Assembly: GCA_023053685.1 (NCBI GenBank)
Contig: JALIGW010000002.1
Coordinates: 250,738,356-250,802,355 of the forward strand
DNA from: Diadophis punctatus similis
Taxonomy: Eukaryota; Chordata; Lepidosauria; Squamata; Dipsadidae
Reading direction: 5' to 3'
DNA length: 64,000 nucleotides
This document shows positions 36,641-46,247 of this stretch, one piece after another. A program made the translations under genes and the position numbers. A model generated the notes under the pieces. That model worked only from the letters and a program-made list of their open reading frames with translations. It was not told the origin of the DNA and did no database searches. The stretch's first letter is position 1. The number at the start of each line of letters is the position of its first letter.

Positions 36641-37964
36641 CAGTGGTTCCCAACCTTTCTAAAGCTGCGATCCCTTAATATAGTTCCTCATGTTGTGGTG
36701 ACCCCCAACCATAAAATTATTTTCGTTGCTACTTCGTAACTGTTATTTTGCTGCTGTTATGAATCGTAATGTAAATATCTAATATGCAGGATGTATTTTC
36801 ATTGTTACAAATTGAACATAATTAAAGCATAGCAATTAATCACAAAAACAATATGTAATTATGCCAGATCAGAAATTCTCGGGCCAGTCTTTGCAAGAGC
36901 ACAAGGAATATCATCTTCCACAACAAGTCTACTTCTGTATTTAGACTTGATAACCAACAAGTGTACAGCAATATTTCTCAATCTCAGCAACTTTTAAGGT
37001 GCCTGAACTTCAACTCCCAGAATTTAAAGCAAAGCTGGCTAGGGAATTTTGGGAGTTGAAGTCCAGGTATATTCAAGTTGTTGAGGTTGAGAAATTGTGG
37101 CCTGCAGTGTCAAAAAACTAGAAATCAGATAAGCTTCCAGCAAAGTAATCCCTGTTTAGTAGCTTTCTCCCAGGACTCCAAAGTTTCAGGAGGCAAACGG
37201 GGCAAAAAAACCCATGATTGGTCCAAAAACATTGCCAGGGTCCCCAAAGCCAATTTCCTCTTTTAAGCTCACTCTTCTTAAAACTGAGACTGAGCGATAT
37301 TAGCACAGGGCTAGCCTGATCATACGGAGCAGGGCGGCGGTGATGGACCATGCTCTGGCACCACCTCCTTCTCCAGTTCCCTCCGGCTTAGCTCCTCCTG
37401 CCCCTGGCGGTGGCACCCTCAGCACCGAGGCTGTATGATCAGGCTAGCCCTGCGCTAATATCTCTCAGTCTCTCTCTTCCCTCCCTCCCTGTTTGCCTCT
37501 TTGTTCGCTGGGTCTCCGTGCCAACCGAGGGCGAGAGGGCAGACAGACGATTCCGACCCAGCTGTCCTCCTTCCCACCGTCATGCGCTGTGAAACTTAAC
37601 TGGTCGTTGGCTGGCCGTTCCCTCATGTGACTCCCTTTCCCTTCGACACCAGCGGGAAGAAACTGCCGCTGCGAGCAAGAGACAGGGGCGGCCACAGATG
37701 TCTTAAGCACCGCCTTGTACTCTCCAGTGCGCAATCTTGAGACACCCCACCCCTTAGCTGATGCCATCAAAGCTCGGCCGCCAGGCATCACAAACACCTC
37801 TCACCGAATGGCACCTCTCCCGACCACTCGAAGGGCTCAGGCGAGTTGAGCCAATATGGCCAGGATTGTGGCAGTGGGGGGGGAGCTGAGGATGCCAAGG
37901 CGACCCCTGGGAAATGGTCGTTCGACCCCCAAAGGGGTCCCGACCCCCAGGTTGGGAACCACTG
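36641..37964. mobile_element. SPIN hAT transposon with foreign interior, TSD ATCTAGGA
   Basis: Ends are CAGTGGTTCCCAACC and GGTTGGGAACCACTG. The octamer ATCTAGGA lies at 36633-36640 and 37965-37972. Bases 36641 to about 36862 and about 37908-37964 match what I remember of the non-autonomous SPIN consensus (GGTGACCCCCAACCATAAAA, TTCGACCCCCAAAGGGGTC). The ~1045 bases between do not: they include a diverged foldback MITE (36981-37100) and a ~40-base inverted repeat pair (37289-37328 and 37430-37470). No transposase is seen. Confidence 0.8.
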
Positions 37965-37972
37965 ATCTAGGA

Positions 37973-38904
37973 GGACCCCCAAGTTGCAGACCTGATCCGA
38001 GGGGGTCAGTTTCACTCCCTCGAAAGCCAAGGAGGGACAGTTGTCGTAGTCCTTAGGCAGTTTCCAAAGCCACTCAGTCTTGTCGGGATTAAGTCTGAGT
38101 CTGTTCCTCCCCATCCAGATCTTAATGTCGTCCAGGCACCGGCACATTACATCAACTGCCTCACTGAATTCAGACGGGGTGGTGATGTACAGCTGGGTGT
38201 CATCAGCGTACTGGTGAAAACACCACATGTCTGCGGATGATCTCCCCCAGCGGCTTCATGTAAATGTTAAACAGGATGTGTGAGAGAACCGACCCCTGAG
38301 GCACCCCACATAATAGGGGCCTAGGGGACGATCTCTGCCCTCCTGCTAACACCAACTGCATCCTATCGGCGAGATAAGAGGAGAACCACCGCAAAACGGT
38401 GCCTCCCACTCCCAGCTCGCCGAGATGATGCAAAAGGATACCATGGTCGATGGTATCGAAAGCCGCTGAGAGGTCAAGTAGCACCAGGATGGAGGAATTC
38501 CCCCCATCCCAGGCCCGCCAGAGATCATCCATCAGAGCTACCAAGGCAGTTTCTGTACTGTAGCCGCGCCTGAAACCCGACTGGTAAGGATCTAGATGAT
38601 CTGTTTCATCCAGAAGTTGCAGAAGCTGAGTAACCACCACCTTCTCCACAACTTTCCCTAAGAAAGGTAAGTTGGAGACCGGACGATAGTTCTTCAAATC
38701 AGCTGGATCCAGGGAAGGCTTCTTCAGGAGGGGTCTCACCACCGAAGCTTTTAACGACTGCGGTACGGATCCCTCCCTCAAAGAAGCGGTGACCACCGCC
38801 TGGATCCAGCCGCGTGCCACCTCTCTGCTGGCCGAGACCAACCAGGAGGGGCACGGGTCCAATAAACAGGTGGAGATACCCATCGCCCCCACAGCTCTGT
38901 CCAC
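37973..38904 (-). pseudogene. CR1 ORF2 reverse transcriptase part
   Basis: The - strand encodes [77 protein letters not shown] and then, after a small frame break near 38215, [11 protein letters not shown]. The RT is nearly whole in sequence, but the frame is broken and the SPIN element follows. Confidence 0.8.
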
Positions 38905-39210
38905 AGCCTCGGGAGAAACAGGCCCAAACTCTTCCTATAACAGTGGACTAAGACTTGCCCCTGTCAACTCTATGGACTCTGCCCAGCCAGAGTCCAGGTT
39001 CGACCGAATCTGAGCGACTTTATCCGACAGAAACTCTGCGAATTCCTCAGCTCTGCCTTGTAAGTGTTCCTCGCTCCCCCCTTTAGCAAGGAGGGAGCGA
39101 GTCACCCTAAACAAGGCGGCTGGGCGAGAATCTGCGGACGCAATAAGAGGGGAAAAATAGGATCATTTTGCCGCCCTTATCGCCACTAAATAAGATCTGA
39201 TGTAAATTCT

Positions 39211-41790
39211 TTTTTTTTTCCCAAAAAGTTTTATTAGTACAAAATTACATGAGTAGTAGCAAAATATTAAATATGAAGTACAAACATTTTTTGTTTTTTT
39301 CTCCCCCCCCGAACCCGCCCCCTTCCCTCCCCACCTCCCCCCCCGGACTTCCCAGAGATAATACAGGGCATAATAATAAATTTAAATTGTTAATAAAAAG
39401 AAGAGAGAAAAAAAAAGAACACTATTTTTAAAAAAACTTCAACTCCAGATTATACACTAATAATATATCGCATTTGTATACAATAGTAAAGATACAAAAA
39501 AGAATTAAAAAAAAAAGAAAGAGAAATCTCTTTAACAATACAAACAAACAAACCTCCTACCTCCTCCCTTCAATCCTCTATCTAATACAAAGTAAATGTT
39601 ATATAAATAATAACTAAGTATAAAATACAAAAATCTTAAACTAATATTTTGTGATAGACTTTACACATTTAGGCTTATACTTAAACTAATATTATTGACA
39701 TTAAAAATAACCTCTAAGATAAAACTTGACTAAATGTTACATAAGTAATCATTAAATATTGAATTTCATCATAATATTAATAACATAATATTATTCTAAA
39801 TTAACTTACTAACTTCAATAAACAAAAAAGAAAGGGAAAAAAGAATAAATAAATCTTCAACAAACTATATATATCTAATATAATTAACATTAAAAGTAAC
39901 CTCAAAGATATATAAAACTTAGCTAAATATTGCATAGGTAATCATTAAGTAGGGAAAAGGAAAAATGCCATCATATTAATCTCTATCCGTCCAATATATT
40001 TCAACATCACATCGTTTTGTATCTTGATAGTTCATCTTTTAATAGTTCAGTAAATTCAGATTTGTCGACTCGTCTCCCATCTGATCCCAGATCTCCATCT
40101 CCTTTTCCCCAGCTATCTGGTTCTGGCACTCCTTTTGTGTTTTTGAATCTATTTCCTTTTGATCCATCAAAGATGGCTTCCCCTCCTCCTCCTCTTTTAT
40201 TTTCATACATCCTTCCTCTGGAGGTATCTTGGATATATCAGCCTTTAAAACATTGATATAAAATTCAGTAGCTTTTTTTATCGTGTTGAGCCGATATCTT
40301 TTTCCAGAAAATTTTACTGCTACTCCAACTGGCGCTTCCCATTTATATTGTAAATTTAATCTCTTAAATTCATCAATCAAAAAAGTATAGCTTTTTCTGG
40401 CTTTAAGCATTTTAGAGGGGATTTCTTTCCAAATCTTTAGTTCCTGACCATTCACCATAAGATTATTGTTAAACGTTGCTTGTATAATTCTATTCCGTAA
40501 AGCTCTTGTGGTAAAATATATGACAATGTCCCTTGGTAAATGCTTTTGTTTAGCGTACCACGAATTGATTCTGTATATTTTGTCGATTTGTGTAGCCAAT
40601 TCCACTTTGGAGATTCCAGACACCTGATCCAGTACATCAACCATCCTGCCTTTTAAATTTTCATATAATCCTTCTTTCAAACCTCTGATCCTTATAGCAA
40701 CTTCCATGGATCTGAACTGTGTCATCAAGACCTCTTTTTCAAAGTTTGCAATATCATTTTGGATTTTGTCTATGTAATTCACCGAGGTTGCCAAAGCTTG
40801 TTTATTTGTTTCAATACGTTCTGCCAAAACTTCAATATTTGTTGCTAAACCTTTGCAAACCTCTAACACATCAAATCTGAGTTGTTGATTCATATTCTTC
40901 AAAGCAGCCTGCATTTTTTTGTCTATCTCGCTTATTTTCTGATTAAATTCCAAAGTAAGTTCATGTTTCATAATCTTTAAATTATTTAATAAATTTTCAG
41001 GTGTCAAAGGCTGTGGAGGTGTTAGCTCAGTATTAAATTGCATTTTAGAAATATATCCAGATGAATAGTCATTTCTTTTAGTCAAAACAATCTTTCCAGA
41101 CTTTGAAGCCATTGGTGTTTCAAAAGAGTACGAAAAAGAAAGAAAGCCAGGTGCCTGTTAAAGTTCTTTCCAGCTTAAAAATCAGGTAGTCTTTTATTAT
41201 TGGAAATATTTCTGTTATAACTTTAATCCAGAGTTAGGAGACAGAGAAAGAAAAAACCATTTTTCCAAGTTAAAAGTTTCCATAAGAGAGAGAGAGAGAA
41301 AAAAAAGCCTCTGGGGAAACGAAAGTCACTTTCACTTCTCAATCGCCATATTGTTACTCTGTTTCCTTTGTTCCCTTGCCGAAGTGAAAGCTTACCCAGG
41401 AGTTGAAAAAAAAAAGAAAAAAAGAGGTTTCAGTACTTGCCCATCTCACGCCTGTTTCTCTCTGTCTGCTTCTATAGTTTAAATGTAGTTATAAATCCCA
41501 TTCTTGAAGCAGCGGCTGGTCACTCCATCTAGCTCCGCAAAAAACGGAGGTTTCCTGATCTTCGGAGCTGGAGACAGGCTGCATGGGGAGCTCTCCCTTC
41601 GCGCCCTACCAGATGGCTCCTAGGGCGCTGGGGGGGCTCTACCCCACCTGTCAGGCTCTCATCTCTCCCCTTTGCCCGGGGAAGAGATTTCAAAGCCGCC
41701 AGACAGCTGTTCTGGCGGCTTTTAACAAAGATCGGAAAGGCGTCCAACGAAGGGACGTCCGCGATGGAGCGCTCCAAACCGGAAGTCGTC
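39211..41790 (-). mobile_element. ORF1-only L1 (HAL1-like) element, full structure, antisense
   Basis: On the - strand it has a GC-rich 5'UTR (41790-41113), one complete ORF1 (41112-40039), an ~830-base 3'UTR with G-rich tract (C-rich at 39303-39348 on +) and a poly-A tail (poly-T at 39210-39218). The flanks carry GTAAATTCT at 39202-39210 and 41791-41799, and uninterrupted CR1 copies (for example near 15363) show the empty site. There is no ORF2 or remnant of one. The 3'UTR resembles that of the ORF2-bearing L1 at 196-1775, including GGACTTCCCAGA. Confidence 0.85.
40039..41112 (-). CDS. L1-type ORF1 protein, complete, 357 residues
   Basis: This is an RNA-binding, trimerising nucleic-acid chaperone of the L1 ORF1p family, which acts in the retrotransposon ribonucleoprotein. 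It starts at an ATG (MASKSGKIVLTKR). A long heptad-like helical region spans residues ~40-150. An RRM-like segment follows (VAIRIRGLKEGL, LPRDIVIYFTTRALR), then a C-terminal domain with KIWKEIPSKMLKARKSYTFL and YKWEAPVGVAVKF. The acidic tail ends NLLNY before the stop. The length fits vertebrate L1 ORF1p (about 300-360). The frame is intact, which suggests a young insertion or selection on the source copy. No ORF2 follows; mobilisation would depend on another L1. Confidence 0.85.
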   Translation of the reverse strand: MASKSGKIVLTKRNDYSSGYISKMQFNTELTPPQPLTPENLLNNLKIMKHELTLEFNQKISEIDKKMQAALKNMNQQLRFDVLEVCKGLATNIEVLAERIETNKQALATSVNYIDKIQNDIANFEKEVLMTQFRSMEVAIRIRGLKEGLYENLKGRMVDVLDQVSGISKVELATQIDKIYRINSWYAKQKHLPRDIVIYFTTRALRNRIIQATFNNNLMVNGQELKIWKEIPSKMLKARKSYTFLIDEFKRLNLQYKWEAPVGVAVKFSGKRYRLNTIKKATEFYINVLKADISKIPPEEGCMKIKEEEEGKPSLMDQKEIDSKTQKECQNQIAGEKEMEIWDQMGDESTNLNLLNY

Positions 41791-41812
41791 GTAAATTCTT
41801 AATAGTGTTCGC

Positions 41813-42721
41813 TCAGATTCGGTTTTGCTGGCCCTCCAGCGGCGCTCCATGATCTGACCATGACAGTGGGGTGATGACTATGTCCCTTATCTTCAGATCA
41901 TCTCTCCACTGCCCCGAAAGAAACACTAGGTCGAGCGTGTGACCACCCTCATGAGTCGGACCCTGGATTACTTGGGTCAGGTCCATGGTTGTCATGGAAT
42001 CCATGAACTCCTGAGCTACCCCAGAGGTTTCGCCAGCAGATGGCAAGTTGAAGTCCCCCAGCACCATAAGCCTAGGGAACTCAACTGCCAGGCCGGCTAC
42101 TGCCTCGAGCAGCTCAGGCAGGGCCTTACTTACGCAGCTGGGAGGCAGGTACGTTAAGAAAAGGCCCACCTGTACCCCTAAGTCCAACTTCAGAAGGAGC
42201 GTCTCACACCCAACAATCTCCGGGGCAGGGATCCTACGAGGATGCAGATTGCGCGCTATTATTGCCACTCCTCCCCCCCCCCTTCCCTGGGGTCGAGAAT
42301 GATGCTGCACCGAGAAACCGGCTGGGCATATCTCGGAGAGAGCTACTCCCCCCTCCTGCCCCAGCCAGGTTTCGGTAACACACACCAGGTCTGCCCCCTC
42401 CTCTGTGATTAAATCACGTATCAGGGGGGCTTTGTTGATAATTGACCTGGCTTTGAGCAGCAGCATCCTGAGCCCAGGGCCCTGAAGACCCTGGTTGCCA
42501 GGTATCCGGGTTGAGCAAGATGGAACCGGATCAGAGGGGCCGGAACAAGGGATCGCTTGTAAATAGCGAGGTCTTATTCCCCGAGAGCGGCCCACCCCTC
42601 TGCTCCCGTCATATCTGCCTCTTCCCATTATGACCGAGATGTTCCAGCTCTTGCCCCCACCAGAGACCCCTTCTCCCCCCCCCGCTGGTCCCCCTCCTTT
42701 CCTGCAGGCCATGCATACCAT
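41813..42721 (-). pseudogene. CR1 ORF2 endonuclease domain
   Basis: The - strand frame runs from the CR1 5' coding end (MGRGRYDGSRGVGRSRGIRP) through LLLKARSIINKAPLIRDLI, ETWLGQEGG, GDFNLPSAGE, HTLDLVFLSG and SWSDH, then hits a deletion junction (APLEGQQN) at about 41848. That removed the start of the EN-RT linker. Catalytic residues of the endonuclease are otherwise present; note KARS in place of NARS at the start of the domain. Confidence 0.8.
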
Positions 42722-44262
42722 TCTTGCTGGTCAGGGAAGTTTCGCTCCGCCACCCCCCGCTTCTGTTTCCATACTCAGCGGGTGGGGATGGAGGCCCAGG
42801 CCCTAACTCTTCCATTTTCAATAATCTAAATTATATAACATACACATCCCTCTCACTCATCCTCTTACATAATCACTCAATCATACCCATTCACAGCCCA
42901 CATCTTAACCACAATCACAGTGCTTCCGGGGGAAAAATTGCAAGATTGATTATTGCTGATATTAAAATCAATAAAATCACTAAGGAGCATATGAAGGGAA
43001 CCTCATTAGAATTTTGTCAATCAAGACGTTCCAATGTTCAGTTTTAGGAAGCCAGTAGTCCAGGGGCTGATGGTATATCCCCCTGCCCAAGTGGTGTCTG
43101 TATTTCCAGAACTCTCTCCCTCCGGAATCCGATGGCAGTCTGTCAGAGGGGAGGCTCCCCCCCAAATGAGGGGGGCACAAGAAAAGGTGCTGGCCACTGC
43201 AGATGTCCAAACGGTGGGCCCAATCATTGGTGCGACCTCAGTAACAAATGCAGCTGCTTCCGTGATGATGGTCTGCATAGCAGTTGTGTTCGTATTCAAT
43301 TTATAGACTGTAAGAGACGCTCGCACTGCGTTCATACAGCATTCCAGCCACCTCTAAAATGGCGACCTCCTTCCTTCCCGCATTAAGCTTCAAGCTTCAG
43401 GCCGGAGATGTAAAAAAGGCCTGGCCAACAGCTGTTCAATGTTAGCAGTCCCGGGGATTCGACTAGAAGGGCAGAGTAGCAAGCCGCAGCAGAGAAGTGA
43501 CAAACACCAGCGGCAACGTTAGTTAGAAAGAGCCCAGCTGAGAGCACTCAGCTCCCCGTCGCACCCGGTAAATGGGTGATCTTCTACTCAAGTCCCGAAA
43601 TGGTGGCGCCGAATAACAAGAGGGGAAAGAGGGAGGCACCACTAGCGGTGGAGCACCCTTCCCTCACCTCCACCAGATGTCCGGGTAGTTCCGCTCCCAA
43701 TCTCATCGGCAAAAAAGCCACCGGGCGAGTTTCTCTCTCGCTCAAAACGGCCGCTTCGATGGCAATAGCGGCCGTGATGTTACCTTTCAATCTTCAGCAC
43801 TCGGCCTTCGGCCTTCCAGTTCCGGCGGCAGCGGTGATGAATCCCGGCCGTGGCAATGAGTCCCAACGGCCCGCGCCTGTCTCTTGCTGTGGCATAATCG
43901 CGGGGGCCCCAAAGAATGGAAAATCACCCCCATGGCAGCAGCAATCGTCTGCTTGTTGAACCGGCCAACAGCCCAGGCGCCTCAGTCCAGGCTAGCAACT
44001 AGCCCTCACGGCCTCCGCTCTCAAAATGGACGATCGTCCTCCCAAATACCGCTCACGAAGGAGGCATGGACACCACCGTCAAGCGAGTAGGTCACTTCTC
44101 CTGCACTCAGCGTGTGCCTGATACGATGCTATCATCCCCCAAGGCAGGAAAACAGCATGGGGAATCCTCTTACAGGCAGCAATTCAAAAAGTTTTCAGTT
44201 TGTTACGGGAGCGAGATCTTCCTCCACCATCTCCCTGTAGCTCCACCCCGGAAGCTATTTGT
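42722..44262 (-). other. CR1 5' region; possible decayed ORF1/5'UTR
   Basis: This CpG-containing sequence lies upstream of the CR1 ORF2 on the - strand. It ends at 44262, where unit sequence resumes. Short frames exist but no domain is recognised. The first ~120 bases (42722-42850) match 16580-16700 of the other CR1 copy and then diverge. Confidence 0.45.
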
Positions 44263-44538
44263 AGCAGTGAAAGTGACATTTTAGCTATGCAGACGAATGA
44301 TCCTGATTTTGCCTGGATTGGAAGACACCAAAGAATTCCAAAATTGTTCATTTCACCAACACAATTCAAAAAGCCAGGTTACACATTTTTTTGTGGGTCA
44401 CGTTGCATCTGATCCCTTTGCAGGAGGACACTCAGCGACCAGGAGCAGGTCAGGACTGGCGTGTGGTGGATCCAGTGGGCACTTTCGGCCTGAGTCTCCA
44501 GCTCCTACTTACTCTGAATTTAAACGTGTGAAATTTCT
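44263..44538. other. Duplicated non-coding unit sequence
   Basis: This matches 7526-7622 and then 17067-17240 of unit 1, so it is the empty-site version of the 9.4 kb L1 insertion there. It ends at TGTGAAATTTCT (44527-44538), the left target duplication of the next element. Confidence 0.65.
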
Positions 44539-44672
44539 TTTTAAAAAAATAATTTTTCTCCACCATATCCACATAAACATCCATACATATACCATAAATC
44601 ATATCAAAATATATATAATTATACATTTCTATCCAATATATCATAAACAAACATCCCAAAATAATTGCTAGT

Positions 44673-45242
44673 ATGACAAATAGAACACTACAGGAAACAA
44701 TAATGGATATGGATGAAATATATAGACTGAATACGAGCTATGCCCGAAAGAACAGACTACCGAAAGAAGTACATATTAGATTTACTAAAAGAATAGTTAG
44801 AGATGAAATTTATAATTTATCGAAAGAAAATACAGTCACACATAACGGTAAAGAGATACTAGTACTTAGACAAATACCAAGACGTATAAGGGAAAAAAGG
44901 CGGCCCTATCAATTCTTATCCACTAAACTGAATAGACACAGGATATCCTTCAGGTGGCTATTACCTGAAGGAATGCTAATAACCCTACTGGATAAAAAAC
45001 ATAAACTCACAACAATAGAAGATGCCAGAGACTTTTACGAGCAGTATATCAAAGTAGTAGAGGAACATGAAACAAAGGTAGAGGGGGAAAGGGAGAGTTT
45101 GGAGGAGATAAGTTCAGAAGAAAATTTACTGCAAAAAGAAGAAAGTGTGAGGACGGTGGCAGTTAATTATGGTAGAGATGGTGCGACAACAAGAGCACAG
45201 GCCGAGGCAAAGAGAGCAAAACCAAGGGAAACCACCAACTGA
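44673..45242 (+). pseudogene. L1 ORF1, C-terminal part
   Basis: This encodes the RRM end and C-terminal RNA-binding domain of ORF1p: DEIYRLNTSYARK, LPKEVHIRFTKR, EILVLRQIPRRIREKRRPY and ISFRWLLPEGMLITLL, then an acidic and basic tail ending KPRETTN. The ATG at 44673 is internal to ORF1; the coiled-coil half was lost by 5' truncation. It overlaps the start of ORF2 by about 74 bases in another frame. Confidence 0.85.
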
Positions 45243-46242
45243 ACAGACAGTAAATCTGCTATCCCTGAACATAAATGGACTAAACTCGCCCACAAAAAGG
45301 AAAATTTTTTTCCACAAATTACTAAATCAAAATGCAGACATTATCTGTCTACAAGAAACACACATCAAAAAAGAACAACATCAGATTTTGGAATTCCCAA
45401 AGTTAGGGAAACTATTCACAGCATTATCTACACATAAGAAGCGTGGAATAGCAATATATACAAAAGCATGGTTGAATCCAAAACTACTATATTCAGAAGA
45501 GGACGGTAGAACACTGATAATACAAATAAAAAATGGAAGCAAATCTGTAACGATAGTGGTTATATATGCCCCAAATATAAATCAATCAGCCTTTTTTTCC
45601 AGCTTACATAAAAAATTACTAGAAATACAGTGGGAGAAACTATTGATAATAGGCGACTTCAACGCAGTCGTTGATAGGAAAAAGGACTACAAAGGTACCA
45701 ATAAGAAAAAAGCAAGAAGAGTACTACCGGCATCATTTGATCAATTGGCAACAGAATTTAATTTAAAAGACAGTTGGCGATACCAAAATCCAGACAGCAG
45801 GCACTATACCTTCTTTTCATTTCCACACAAATCATGGTCGAGGATTGATATGGCCTGGGCAAATGGGGAATTCTTAAACGATTTGGCTGAGTCTGAAATT
45901 CTTCCAAACGCCTGGGCCGACCACAATCCTTTATGGATAAAATGGAAAGAGCCAAATAGTAAAATAAGAGTAAGATGGACCTTAAACCAAACAATAACAA
46001 AGGAAAAAGATTATATTAAAATGATGCAGAAAGAATTAGATATCTTTTTTCAGATTAACACTAAAGAACAGACTTCCCTAAGAACTCTATGGGATACAAC
46101 GAAGGCATACATAAGGGGGCTGTCCACAGCTTACTTGGCCAAACGTAATAAAGAGAGAAATAACAAATTAAATATATTAACAACTAAATTGCACGAATTA
46201 GAGAAAACATTGCAAGAAGACCCCAAAATTCTAAAACATTAG
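45169..46242 (+). pseudogene. L1 ORF2, endonuclease part, before frameshift
   Basis: The frame opens at an ATG and encodes an APE-like endonuclease: LLSLNINGLNSPTKR, CLQETHIKK, VVIYAPN, GDFNAVVD, SRIDMAW and the ADH form of the last catalytic triplet in NAWADHNPLW. The known catalytic positions (Asn, Glu, Tyr, Asp/Asn, Asp, His) all look present. After TLQEDPKILKH a TAG at 46240-46242 ends the frame; coding continues in the next frame (TLEDLNITRHKINL), so a single indel near 46230 splits ORF2. If repaired by polymorphism, ORF2 would be continuous; here it is broken. Confidence 0.85.
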
Positions 46243-46247
46243 AGGAC

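Larger units (their letters stand above)
35826..44262 (-). mobile_element. Long antisense CR1-clade LINE with nested SPIN and HAL1-like elements
   Basis: The 3' tail is (TTTA)n at 35823-35850 and ATGCCACCCAACTCCCGAAG. RT, linker and endonuclease follow on the - strand, then a long 5' region (42722-44262) that may include the 5'UTR and a decayed ORF1. Unit 1 keeps the empty site near 7520-7530. SPIN (36641-37964) and an ORF1-only L1 (39211-41790) are nested. About 290 bases of the endonuclease-RT linker are deleted at about 41848. Confidence 0.8.

Noticed and set aside
42980..43335. Candidate CR1 ORF1 peptides on the - strand
   Set aside because: Short overlapping frames without a recognisable zinc-knuckle or esterase-type motif; kept only as a 5' region.
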